Positions 9,858-20,285 of a stretch of DNA of 64,000 nt are shown piece after piece; the stretch's first letter is position 1, and each line of letters starts with the position of its first letter. Made by a program: the position numbers and the translations under genes. The notes below the pieces were generated by a model. That model was not told where the DNA came from. It made no database searches and saw only the letters and a program-made list of their open reading frames with translations. This DNA comes from Piezodorus guildinii (taxonomy: Eukaryota; Arthropoda; Insecta; Hemiptera; Pentatomidae): contig CM041293.1 in assembly GCA_023052935.1 (NCBI GenBank), positions 150,969,474 through 151,033,473 of the forward strand. Direction: 5' to 3'.

Positions 9858-10823
9858 TGACCTAGTATGGCACCCGGGATCGCTTTACAAGCTCCATACA
9901 TTTTTCCTCCTACATACTTTCTCATCATCCAGTTCTACGTCACTGACAGTTCCTTCAAGTAAATCACAGTAGTTTCTATTCATCCCTTTTAAACCAGTAT
10001 GCTGGTATGCATTCTTTACACAGTCTGTACAGCTGATATCCCAACCCATCCTACTAAACCCTTCCTTTCTACTTATGTTGATGACACTTGTGTGTTATCA
10101 GTAAATAAGGATATTTCTATTGCCCCTCGAACCCTTCAGTGCCACATCAGAGACCTTGACGTATGGTATCAGAATTGACATAATAAAAATACCTTCGTTG
10201 TAAACCTTTGGCATCTTACACTATCCTTTAATAACATTCCGCTTGTCACGGTTGAACAGATCCGATATCTAGGACTACATCTTCACAAACGTCTTACGTG
10301 GAATCCTCATACAAGATTGAAACAACAAGAAACTGCCCGAAGTTTTCTATTATTTCGACACTTACTAGACAACCACTCAAAACTTCCACTTAGTTGCAAA
10401 AGGCTCATATACGCGATTATCATAATGCCGATGTGGATTTATGAAGTAGAGTTTTAGGGCCCTACTAATCCATCCAATTCTTCTCGTATCCAATCCTTGC
10501 AATATAAAATCCTGCGAAAAATCCTTAATGCTCCATATTCAATCACTCGTCCATAAAGACCTTAATGTTCCCTATGTGCTGATTTGGCACGAAACAGATT
10601 CTACTCCTTTTTCTAAATTCCTTACCCATTCTAGCCCACTCAATCCTTGCTTCATCGACAATCCCTGACAAGCGCCTAGACCTTCTAGTTTAGTATATTG
10701 TTTGGAGCTCTGCCCATGGTCGTATCTCTACATGTGAACCATGACTTTGTTAATATTATATTACATTTGCTAGGCATATTTCATAGTACAGTAGTAAATA
10801 TCAATAAATATTATATATATATA
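9858..10823 (+). pseudogene. Jockey LINE reverse transcriptase, about 1-kb copy
   Basis: It starts at the W-H-P-G block (TGGCACCCGGGATCGC) and runs through the RT palm and thumb to the 3' UTR (CAGTAGTAAATATCAATAAA). The catalytic motif is Y-V-D-D-T (about 10072-10090), followed by LSVNKD and, further on, VEQIRYLGLHLHKRLTWNPH. A deletion of about 24 bp removed the GVPQGSILGP segment near 10000, and stops occur (for example after WYQN). The 3' poly-A is replaced by a TA microsatellite. Its start matches those of the copies at 42360, 50061 and 52599. Confidence 0.85.
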
Positions 10824-12360
10824 TATAATTTTTTAAATTCTAAACAAAAAATATCGAGTGACACAATTAATTTAATCTTGGCGATTTCTCATCGATTGAT
10901 GGCTCTAAAAATATAGATACATTGTTACTGACCATTGAAATGTCACGCGAAACAAAATTACGCCATTGCCAGTATGAAGGTATATTATTAAAATCTTCTA
11001 AAATAAAAAAATTCATACATTCCAGAGAGTCCCGTCATATTATAAGTAGCTGTCCATAGGTTTTGTACTCCTTTAAACAATTCTACCTAGAGATTGAAAA
11101 TTTACACTGTCCATTTTAATCCATACAGCGCCATTCTACAATAGATTACTTACAACAATTCTTTATGAATATAGATGTACATATAATATAGTCTAAAATA
11201 TTAAACTATCCGAACGTTTAAAACTGCTCATTAATGAGATGGTTATAAAAATTCTCTTATGCAAAGTGGGAAGACATTTGAGGTATCCACCATATCTGGA
11301 TAGTTCATATTAGGTTCGGAGTGGCTGAACCGGTAAAGGCTAATCCAAAGTTTGCAGACAGATATTATTTCATACTTTCTGGATGCCAACTTATTGAAGA
11401 AAAGTTTCACCTATAGACCCAGGATTAATGTTCTAGTTTGTTTCAACTTCTTTTATCCAGTCGTATTGAATAACATTCATTATTCTCCAGATCTGAAAGC
11501 TTTTCTATTAATAGGGTTTTTTAGTTTTAGCCCTTCCTCTTCAATACTCCCAATAATGTGTAACTATCTTTACTACTTATCTTCCGATCCTATAATGTGA
11601 GACTATCTTCACAACTTATTTTCCAACAAATGTAGTTGCGGAAACTACATGAACCAAATTTAAAATATGCAATATTAAAAATATAAACCACTAAAGCGCC
11701 GAAACTAATAAGCTAAAATATTTCAGATAAAATTAAAACATAACTTTCTTTATGTCTATGTTCACTATATTGTTGTCTATGGTCATTTAGTGAAAACGAT
11801 ATCCAGTTTCATTTATTTGCCTTATTATAAATATTCAAAGTCTGAATTAATATAAATTAATTGAAAACTGTAATTCTCAACGGTGGACTAATTATATCCA
11901 CGATTAATTATTAATATTTAGGCATGATATGTTAGAATTTCAATAATAATAATTTTTTTAATCACAATTACGCATAAACTTATCTAAACTGTTTATATTT
12001 ATTTTTATTTACTATCTATTTCTCCAATCTTCAAAGTTTTAATGCTGAAATTAAGTTGTCCCTCAGAAAAAGGAAGAAGCTGGCGGTATTGATTCCACAT
12101 AAATCAGACCCTAAGAGATCTAGCCAAATGTATATCACTCCTGTATTCAGTAAAACGGGTAGCAGTAAGGTGTTTTCCAAGGATGTTTGCCCATGTTAAT
12201 TCTACAGGGTGGTATATACAATGTACATACATACTTGTGAATAATTTACAATTTTCAAACAAAAAAAAATCACAAACTTGTTATATGAAAATAAAAAAAA
12301 AGAAACATATAATTTGAACTTAATATGAAACATTTTTACATTCAGTACTTATATATATAT
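10824..12360. other. No gene recognised
   Basis: A/T-rich. A short stretch at 10840-10915 weakly resembles Repeat X. No coding signal was found in either strand. Confidence 0.5.
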
Positions 12361-12375
12361 ATTTTTTTTTTTTTT

Positions 12376-12436
<61 letters not shown>

Positions 12437-12618
12437 CCCTACTTCGCCTTTGAAGGCTATACGGGGGTTTCTCGGACCAGAGGGTTAGGGCGGAGGGATT
12501 AATGCCGTGATAAAAGTCCTCCCCGGTTCCGAGAGTTTACTCGTAATTTTTGGTTTCAAAGTATTGGTTATCTGAAAGCTAGGCATTGCGCGCTAGCCAT
12601 CTCGGCCACTCCGCCCTC
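12361..12618 (-). repeat. SINE-A with long poly-A tail
   Basis: On the minus strand the head is at 12618 (GGAGGGCGGAGTGGCCGAGA) with an A-box-like GTGGCCGAGATGGCTAGCGCG. The B box is damaged (ATTACGAGTAAAC). The body has CCGGGGAGGACTTTTAT and the end has AAAGGCGAAGTAGGGGTGT before the tail. The tail appears as about 70 T on the plus strand (12361-12432). Related copies are at 29892-30109 and 55563-55735. Confidence 0.8.
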
Positions 12619-13709
12619 CCCCCACTTACTTTTATATGAATATGTTTAGTAAGAGAATGTAGTGTGATCGTAAAAATTTTCGGATTCCTGTTTCCAACGG
12701 TAATACACGTTTTAGGGTCCCCTGAGTCCAATAGACCAAGTCTTGCAAAATGGTCTGCGTGACCGTGTGGTGTGTGGTGAGTCAAGCACAAAAACGAAAA
12801 TTCGTACGAAAATGAAATTTTTAAGACAACTATATGCTCGTGATGTTACAGCAACTTTTTCATTAAAATTGGCATGGCGAAAGTGGCACTTTATACCATG
12901 CATTTTGCACCATTTTACCATGAACAATTAAATGGGTTTTAATATCATGTAGATTGTTTTCTGATTAAAATAGTCTGACAGTGCCTAAATGCGAATTTAT
13001 AGAGTTGGAAGAATTAGCCATATAATCGTATTAGGATTGATAAAAAAAGCAGCTAAATATAAAAGTTAAACAAATTTAATAACCAACTAAAAGAGAAAAG
13101 AACAAACATATTTTTTTAGTGTATTTTTTGTTTTTTTAACCTAAGAACAGCAACATAGATGTATAATACACCGTTAGAAAGCTGTAGATTTTAGAAAAAA
13201 TATTATCTTATTTACAATGTTGTAAAAGGTAATGTAAATTCACAAATTGAGCATGAAATTGCTACTGATAATTACACGTAATAATTTTATATTGCTACTA
13301 GCTGTGACCCGTAGCTTTGCTCGCGAATATTGCATTTCGTATTAATTTATGAGCATTTATGGTAAGAGTGGCTATAATAAATATCAACTATCAGCTACTC
13401 TTTGTTATTATTTAAAGACCGATCTAGACTTCTTCCTGTCAAATTTACAACAGCGAACCAGTAGAAGTAGTTATACCCATCATCACTTAATATGTAAAAA
13501 TGAAACATCACGAATCGTTGGCAACCTATATGTGAATTTATGATATTCGTCGGTGAAACACGACACCTGAATCACCCACGTTTTTTCAGAATTCAGAAAT
13601 AATGTTCTTGAAATTAATAGTTTTTAGCCGACTGAAATAATTAAAAAAAAAAAAAAAAATTAATAAATTTTCAAAGGAACCTACACACGAAACAGATATG
13701 AAACCCAAT

Positions 13710-13925
13710 ATGTTTAAAAGGGTCGGCCAGTCAGGTGCCCTTAAGATTTTTTAATGGGAGTAAAAAAACTCTTGGTTAAGCCCTCCTCCGAAAGGAAGAA
13801 TGGTGGTACCAAGCCTTTGCTATGTCATAAACTCATTAAACATCTCAACCCTAACAAAACTTGGATAGGCAAAAATTAGTCATCATACGATTAGCCATAA
13901 TAGTATAAATGTGACGTTAAACGAA
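13710..13925 (+). repeat. SINE-C, decayed copy inside the Helitron
   Basis: The body TTTTTTAATGGGAGTAAAAA, GAAAGGAAGAATGGTGGTA and tail CATACGATTAGCCATAATAG...GACGTTAAACGAATAGATAA align with SINE-C. The tRNA-like head is mostly lost. Confidence 0.7.
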
Positions 13926-14014
13926 TAGATAACAACAGCAATATGCTTAAATATATTTGTTGTAAAATCTTTGTGCCTTTACTAATACATTTCAGATTAA
14001 GACAATTTTAATAA

Positions 14015-14560
14015 TAATAATAATAATTTTTTTATTTATTCTGGGACTAGTCCCTATAGAATAATACAATATACAATAATGAGAGAATTATTGTCTTAGG
14101 GTAAGATTAAAAAAAAGAAATATACAGTGAATAATAATGATAATTAAAAAAGAAAACAATAAGAAAAATAATAAAAATAAAAATTATAAATGATGATTAA
14201 AGAATATAATAAATAAATAATTATCATGTTTCCATAAATAACCTAGACTATAAAATAAAATAAAATTCTTACTTAATTACCAAAATAAAAAATTAAGAAA
14301 CACTTCTTTAACTTTTTCTAAATTTTACTAAATCTAATTTTATGTTCAGATTGTTAGAAATTTGATGTTTCAAATGAGAACTTATAATTTTTTAGGAGAC
14401 GTTTAGTTTTTGTATTATTCAAAAACTAATTTTGTAAAAGGTCTTGGACCTTTCAACCACTTGTAAGGCTAAGATTTTCAAATCTAGCCTTATTGCACAT
14501 CTAGACGGTAAGACGAACCACCAGGAAAAATTTTAGCTTCCCAACCAAAGTCATTTCTTA
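14015..14560 (-). repeat. Probable CR1/L2-like LINE 3' end
   Basis: Read on the minus strand it ends GGGACTAGTCCCAGAATAAA followed by (AAT)n. This resembles the 3' end of the element at 48151-49106 (AACATGTCCCAGGATAATAA). No coding match was identified. Confidence 0.4.
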
Positions 14561-14903
14561 GATACTGCGATGACCGGAAAATTGAGTGGTACTTTCTTTC
14601 ATAAATATAGACATGTATCTAATAAAAGTCCTAAATATGACAAAAATAATAGTCTTGATTATTATACTCGAATAAATTAAAAGAAATTTGATGGATGTTG
14701 GATAATAATAAAATAAATAAAGTTCTAAAATAAAAGTTATTTTAATTAAATGAAAAAACGATTTTCACACACTTAAAATTATGAAAAATAAGAAATAAAA
14801 AATAAACTTCGGCTGGGTAATCAAATAAAATTAAAAAGAATGTTTTTTTAGTCCACACACACGAGATCGTTAACAATTTTACCACAAAACAACACAGTTC
14901 ACA

Positions 14904-15088
14904 CCAAGGAGGTTGTAATAGTATTACAAACTATTACTAATATTAGTATTACTAATATTAGTAAGTACTATTAATATAGTAAATTAATAATAAATTAATA
15001 AATAATTAATAATAAAGTAAATTAGTACTAATAATAGTATTATTAATATTAACTACTAATATTAGTAATACTATTACAAACTCCTTGG
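14904..15088. mobile_element. 185-bp hairpin MITE with TSD
   Basis: Terminal inverted repeats CCAAGGAG...CTCCTTGG continue inward as long, nearly complementary TAATAGTATTAC arms. The TSD is TTCACA (14898-14903 and 15089-15094). The interior is almost pure A/T and non-coding. The superfamily is not assignable from these ends alone. Confidence 0.8.
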
Positions 15089-15399
15089 TTCACACGATGC
15101 ACACGTTGCAGGTAATTGGTTGGTTACCTCAGTATTGCAGGTAAAAAATTAATATTAATAATTACTTACATTACTTTCCACCTGGCAACACTGAGGGACC
15201 TGAAAAACCGTCGTGTAACCTCTGTGTTGTGATTGACAGTGCAACCGTTACAGAAATAATAATTGTTATAATTTATTTAAATTTATGAATGTATGTGCTT
15301 CAAGGTAATAACGATTGAAGTTAAAAATGACTCTTGAAATAAAACATGATTTATATAATAATATTGATTGATATAAATATAGGCTCCGCAATACCGCGT

Positions 15400-15885
15400 T
15401 GTGCAACCTTCTATACTCCCCAGTGGCTTCATTTCTCTTCGGATCAAATATTTTACCTGTAGTACGTTATTTTTTAAACCTTTAGCCGTTGTTCGTCCTT
15501 CAAAGAAAGAGGCCACGTTTCACATCCGTAAAGGAAGAATAATAGTTTTATAAATTCTAACCTTTAAGTTTTTAGACAGAAGCCGCAAGCTAAGTAATTT
15601 CGTAACTGAATAACACGCATTTTCCGCCTTTAACCAGGACTTTATTTCCTCCTGGAATTATTTTTTTCTCGTTTTCATTGAACCTAAATACTTAAATTTC
15701 TCTATGTGTTCAAAAGTATGTCCTGATATATCAATATCACTAATATCGCCATCGTCTCTGCTCCTAATCACATATTTTGTGTTATCGATATTTAAATAGA
15801 GTTCTATTTCTTTACCGGTTTTTATTAACGCACTTGTATATACTTGTGTAGTTTCCGAGTCTTCCCTTAGCCTTCCTCGATAAAT
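15400..15885 (-). pseudogene. RTE-type LINE, RT C-terminal fragment
   Basis: The minus strand, through frameshifts, reads KNTKYVIRSRDDGDISDIDI, GHTFEHIEKFKYLGS, then YSSLYGCETWP-like residues (degenerate), RLKVFKNNVLQVKYLIRREM. This is the order found in RTE-clade RTs (EFKYLGS...YGCETWAL...RLRVFENRVLRRIFG). It sits inside the Helitron and was carried or inserted there. It is dead: several frames are needed and catalytic blocks are absent. Confidence 0.75.
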
Positions 15886-16139
15886 GGACTACCCAACACA
15901 AAAAGCATTTTTCAATTCAAACCGTAGTTTCTGAGATTAGTGCGTTCAAACAAACAAACTCGTCAGCTTTATAATATTAGTATAGATATTATTTAATCTA
16001 AATCATATGTTTCCAACGAAACTCAATAAACCTTTTATTTAAATTAAATTAAAACTTTTTAAATTTAAATTTACTAAATAGTGCTTGAATTGATTTCAAC
16101 AGCCGCAATAAGTAAAATTCGTGTGCTGCCCGCACCAGA

Positions 16140-16748
16140 TTTTTCTTTTTAATATTAACGTTATTTTTTTATGTTGAGGGTATGATCTTGTGTAGTTATA
16201 AACGTAATGGATAAAGTAATACCCTCTTCCTGGCGTTAAATTCTTAACAAAAGTTACCAAGTACACATTGTATTTCATTTCAAAACATAACTTGAACATT
16301 ACCTTCCGTAGCTTACAAATTATGTTATTGATATAGTGTAAAGAAAAAAATTCAAGATTTCAAAGCAAGTGGAATTAAATATAAATTTATTCCATAACCT
16401 AATTAGAGATATTTGCCTTAACCGTAAAATATGGTAATATGGTTTTTGGTTCCTTTAGAAAATCATCGTCTCAATTACTTATTCCGTAAGTTATTTTAAG
16501 TATTTTCTTTAAACAGAAACCTAAAAGAAAACTTAAAATATCCTGTTATGACCTAGAGTATTATCACCTTTCCTTGACCCACATTTCTGAGGAAGTTTCA
16601 GTTGTAAAGGAAGTCTTATCAGAAGCAAGAAAACATTTTTATAACTTAAGGATTGTAGTTTTCTATAATAATACAATACCTTCGTACGAAAATCAATTTA
16701 ATTATACGAAATCGTAAACAGACACATTCTTTATTTTGTTATTTTGTT
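16140..16748. other. No gene recognised
   Basis: A/T-rich spacer between the family H copy and the Jockey 3' end. No coding or repeat match was seen. Confidence 0.5.
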
Positions 16749-17402
16749 TATTGAAATTTACAACTGTATATTATAATACATCAAGTAAATATGCTGATAA
16801 ATGATAGTGTACATGAAAAACATGACGAGGAACTGCCTATTGGCAGCAATCTGGTAGTTAATCTAAACAAGAAGGTCTCGAGGCCATCTTCTCTTTAGAC
16901 GCCTCGGTGGATTATCAGAAATTAAAGAGGAAGCTATGATTTAATAGTCTAAGATCCGAACTTGAAACGATCTGCACCGAGCTAATAATACAATAAAACA
17001 TATTTAATAACATATTTAGTATATTAGGAAATATGTTAAGTATGGGTTGCCTAAAAAAATTCTGGACAGACTATTTTTAATTATTTAAAAAAAAATTAAA
17101 TTAAATGTTGCAACATCATGATAGTAAGAAAACTTTTACCATGACTTTAAGTATCAAAGGTATAGAATGTGCAGCCGTAGGGTTGCCTAATCTATTTCTG
17201 GACAAACTATCGGTTGTCAGGTAAAAGTGGGTATGTGGATATCAGTTATCTGCACCGGCTTGATAATAGAAAAAAAATTATACCAATATAAGCGTTGTTT
17301 TATTGCAAACACATCGATATCTGGGTTAGTCCTAATCTGGATTGCTGAATATTAAAGATTAAATTTTAACGCGAGTGGAAATGCGAGACAGAGAGATCCG
17401 AG

Positions 17403-17618
17403 TTGAGTATAGCGTGTAATAATAAAGGACCCAACATTGCAGCCACACGTAATCGGACATTGAATATAAGAAAGTTTGATATCCCATATAAAATTACAGG
17501 ACCTCAACAAATCAGAACCAAAGATTTTGGGCAAAGCCATAAAAATTATCGTTTCAAAGATGCTTTGGTAGACTTCTTGGCTGATTATTGGGAAAACAAA
17601 AATTTACTGTCAATATAA
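17403..17618 (+). pseudogene. TE-encoded protein, N-terminal piece (HEEADTR/SDTDV family)
   Basis: A 71-codon open frame contains NIRKFDIPYKITGPQQIRTK, then DFGQSHKNYRFKDALVDFLA and DYWENKNL before a stop at 17616-17618. I recognise the pattern (YKITxPxQxRPxDFxxALxNxxFKxALxxFLxxxWE) from large proteins that recur in many invertebrate genomes and behave as transposon-derived. The following part of that protein is found immediately downstream but on the other strand (17625-17842), so the gene was broken and one half inverted. No start signal is evident; the reading begins inside the inverted repeat. Function is not established. I infer that it belongs to a DNA transposon's gene set. Confidence 0.6.
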
Positions 17619-17624
17619 ATTCTG

Positions 17625-17842
17625 ACTGTTTGTGCATCTTTCCAAGTAAAATTACAAGAACATCTGTATCAGAAACTTTTATTAGGATTCTGGAGTCTGG
17701 AGTTACTTTATGAGCGTGAAAAACAATTCTCGTGTCTGCCTCTTCATGGGAGCATGCATAATCAACTTCTTCGACTTCTTTTAATACAATTTTCCTGAGC
17801 TTGGTACGAGTAACGCAGATGTTCAGCAGTTAAAAAGATTGT
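17625..17842 (-). pseudogene. TE-encoded protein, middle piece with HEEADTR and SDTDVLV motifs
   Basis: The minus strand is open over about 70 codons: LLNICVTRTKLRKIVLKEVE, EVDYACSHEEADTRIVFHAH, KVTPDSRILIKVSDTDVLVI, LLGKMHK. The acidic pairs in HEEADTR and SDTDV, separated by about 20 residues, are the hallmark of this family. They resemble the spacing of metal-binding acidic residues in PIN/FEN1-like nucleases (EExD ... SxDxD), which is my inference. It converges tail to tail with the N-terminal piece at 17618. A further C-terminal piece of the same protein type occurs at 52625-52940. The copy is inactive because the gene is split and inverted. Confidence 0.65.
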
Positions 17843-19022
17843 TTTAGTTTTATATGATTGACATCTCTGTCACGCATTTGCACTCGCGTTAAAATGTAAT
17901 CTTTAAAATTCGGCAACCCAGATTAGGACCAAGTTTTTTGCAGGCAACCCTATATCGATGTGTTTGCAACAAAACAACGCTTATATTGCTATAATTTTTT
18001 TTCAAGCAGGTGCAGATAACTGATATCCACATACCCGCTTTTACCTGACAACCGATAGTTTGTTCAGGAAAAGATTAGGCAACCCAGCGGCTGCACATTC
18101 TATACCTTTGATACTTTAAGTCAGAGTAAAAGTTTTCTTATTATCATGATGTTGCATCATTTAATTTAAACTTCTTTTTTTAAATAATTAAATATAGCCT
18201 GTCCAGGATTTTTTTAGGCAACCTATTCTTAACATATTTTCTAATATACTAAATTTGTTATAGAATATGTTTCATTCTATTATCAGCTCGGTGCAGATCG
18301 TTTCAAGTTCGGATCTTCTTCTATAAACTAGCGGATTAGAGAGGGAATAGAGTTTTTTTGTGGAAGGAATGATAACTGGTACGGGCAAAATCAGCTAAAT
18401 GTGAACATGGAGGTCTTTATGAATGATTTTATTCGTGACAAAGTAAGGAGCGTTGAGGATTTTACGAAGGATTTGGGATTGTAAGGATTGGATATGGGAA
18501 GAATTTTATGGTTTAGTAGAACTCCAAAGCTCAACTCCGTAGTCCAGATCCTTATTATTGTCAAGTAAATGAGTCTTTTGTAGTTAAGTGAAAGGTTAGA
18601 GCTTCTGTCAAGTAAGTGTTGGAGTAGCCGAAAACGTCGAGCAGTTTCTCGTCTTTTCAGTCTTGTATGCGGATTCCATGTAAGCGATTGTCAAGCAGAG
18701 GTCCTAAATAGCGGATCTGTTCAACCGGGACAAGCGGAATATCATTAAAGGACAGAATGTCATAGGTTTTCGACGTAAAGGATAAAAATAATTTGATGGA
18801 ATTTATTGGAATTGATTTTAATTCTCCGATTGTGGCACCATACCTCAAGGTCTCTGATGTGGAATTGGAGAGTTTGAGAGGCGATTGTAAGATCGTTATT
18901 AACTGATAACACGGAAGGGTTATCGGCATAGGTAGAAAGGAATGTGTTAGGATGGGTCGGAATATCAGCTGTATAGACTGTGCAAAGGATGGGTCCTTGG
19001 ATACTGCCTTGATTCCTTAATT

Positions 19023-19854
19023 AAAAAAAAAAAGTACCTTCGTTATACCCACAGATTTAATTATTTAAAAACTTCTAATCACGATATCAGAACTTCTAAC
19101 ATCTAAAGCTTCGAATACCTCGAAAGGTAGTCAAAATGTCCAGTCATTTGCATTGTACATTGTATATTATAATGAATAAGGAAAAAAATAAGTCTGAAGT
19201 TCATTCATTATGCTAAAGTTTATTCTGTTTTTTCATAATATACAACTTATAAACTGGCCCTAGGATATTATAAAGGGAGGTAACAAATTGTATCTGCTAT
19301 GATACGCAAATTATAAGAAACACACATTACCTGATGTCCATTAACCAAGTTGCGTAAATTCTTCTTTTTGTGCTCAACGTCTAATACTTTCAATCACTAT
19401 AAAAGTAAAATAATATAAGTTATTTAATGACATTTCCTGTTAAGGATTCCAGCATGAAATCTATACGCTTCTATTCAACAATAACAGACAAGTTAAGTAT
19501 CAATTTACAATAATCTTTGTTCATATCTTGCGGGTTATTAGGAATTTATAGAAAGTTTTGAGCAGAAACGAAATAAATCTTTAGTTAAGAAAAGTTGCAT
19601 CATTGGTAGTAAATTGTTCCGAGAGAAAAACATTTCATTTGCATGTGAAGAGAAAAATTATTGGGAGCTCACAAATGTTCGACACAAAGGCTTAGCATTA
19701 ACTTTTAAGACTTGAGTTCAACTTCGAAGTAAGAAATGAAGAATGAAGAAGGTAACTCATCTTTGAAAACTAAATATTTCTTGTTAGTGCAGAAAATTTA
19801 CTATCCTTTCAATGTTTAAAACAGCGATATAATTAGAGAATCCATTTTAATATG
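19023..19854. other. No gene recognised
   Basis: A/T-rich unique-looking sequence after the truncated Jockey. No motif or second copy was found. Confidence 0.5.
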
Positions 19855-20160
19855 TCATGGATGTAACAGCAACTTTTTTATAAGGTCTTTATTTCATCGA
19901 CATATCATTATTCTCTTAAAATTGGCACTATATATATATCAATGTATGGTTATTCAATTATTCAACATATCATTAGCTTTTATTCAAATGTAAATAGTCT
20001 GACAGAGCTTAATTACTAAATTACGAGTTTTTCTCTTTGAATAATTTTCCTTAAATTCTGAAAGAGGAGAAAAGGAAAAAATATTTTTCTACGTTTTGTA
20101 TTTTTTTCATATAAAAGCAGTAATGTGTAGACTTTTTTTTTCAGAGAATCTTATTTTTAA
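19855..20160 (-). repeat. Family H, degenerate fragment
   Basis: Recognisable landmarks in order: GATGTAACAGCAACTTTTT, AATAGTCTGACAGAGCTTAA, GAGGAGAAAA, AAAAGCAGTAATGT. Both termini are absent. Confidence 0.55.
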
Positions 20161-20285
20161 TCTTTTGAATATTTATTTTCTGTCTGAGGACTCTTTTTAT
20201 TCTGCGGTTAAGCATGAAATAAATGTTATATAAATCGAATATGCAAAATATATGAGATGTAAAGGCAGCACTACACGGTGAAAAA

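Larger units (their letters stand above)
13298..15986 (-). mobile_element. Helitron (non-autonomous), complete with A/T target
   Basis: On the minus strand the 5' end is TCTATACTAATATTATAAAG, followed by GTTTGTTTGAACGCACTAAT. The 3' end is GGGTCACAGCTAG. Flanking bases on that strand are A and T, the expected Helitron insertion dinucleotide (no TSD). The 3' end has a short AGCT/AGCT stem before CTAG. No Rep/helicase coding is visible. The interior holds SINE-C (13710-13925), LINE debris, a MITE (14904-15088) and an RTE fragment. Confidence 0.8.
12622..16139 (-). mobile_element. Family H copy split by a Helitron
   Basis: The two halves are 12622-13297 and 15987-16139. The first half has the degenerate terminal hairpin (CACTTACTTTTATATGAATA...AGTAAGAGAATG), GTGTGGTGTGTGG microsatellite, and ACTAAAAGAGAAAA. 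The second half has ATATGTTTCCAACGAAACT and the left terminus CCCGCACCAGA ending at 16139. Removing 13298-15986 restores the continuity seen in other copies. Confidence 0.75.
16951..18317. mobile_element. Fold-back DNA element with about 450-bp inverted repeats
   Basis: The left arm (16951-17397) and right arm (17865-18317) are imperfect inverted repeats. Outer ends are AAGATCCGAACTTGAAACG and its complement. Within each arm the motif GGGTTGCCTAA...TTCTGGACA(G/A)ACTAT occurs twice, as does (G/T)ATCTGCACCG(A/G)(G/C)(C/T)T. The 467-bp centre carries two pieces of one protein in opposite orientations. No clear TSD was found. It interrupts a Jockey copy. Confidence 0.8.
16749..19022 (-). pseudogene. 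Jockey LINE reverse transcriptase split by a fold-back element
   Basis: The 3' end lies at 16749 (minus-strand tail complementary to TTTATTGAAATTTACAACTG). The coding remnant continues through PRRLKRRWPRDLL (about 16880-16920), is interrupted by 16951-18317, and resumes at 18318 with the rest of the RT thumb. Motifs on the minus strand are VPVEQIRYLGPLLDNRLHGI (near 18670-18740) and LSVNNDLTIASQTLQ (near 18870-18910). The copy ends around 19022, just within the GSIQGPI block (consensus GSILGP), so it is truncated further than the roughly 1-kb copies. Multiple stops and frameshifts. Confidence 0.8.

Noticed and set aside
16951..18317. Possible Maverick/Polinton end, because the inverted repeats are long and begin close to AG...CT
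   Set aside because: No 6-bp TSD is evident and none of the expected genes is present; the internal gene pieces belong to a different protein type.
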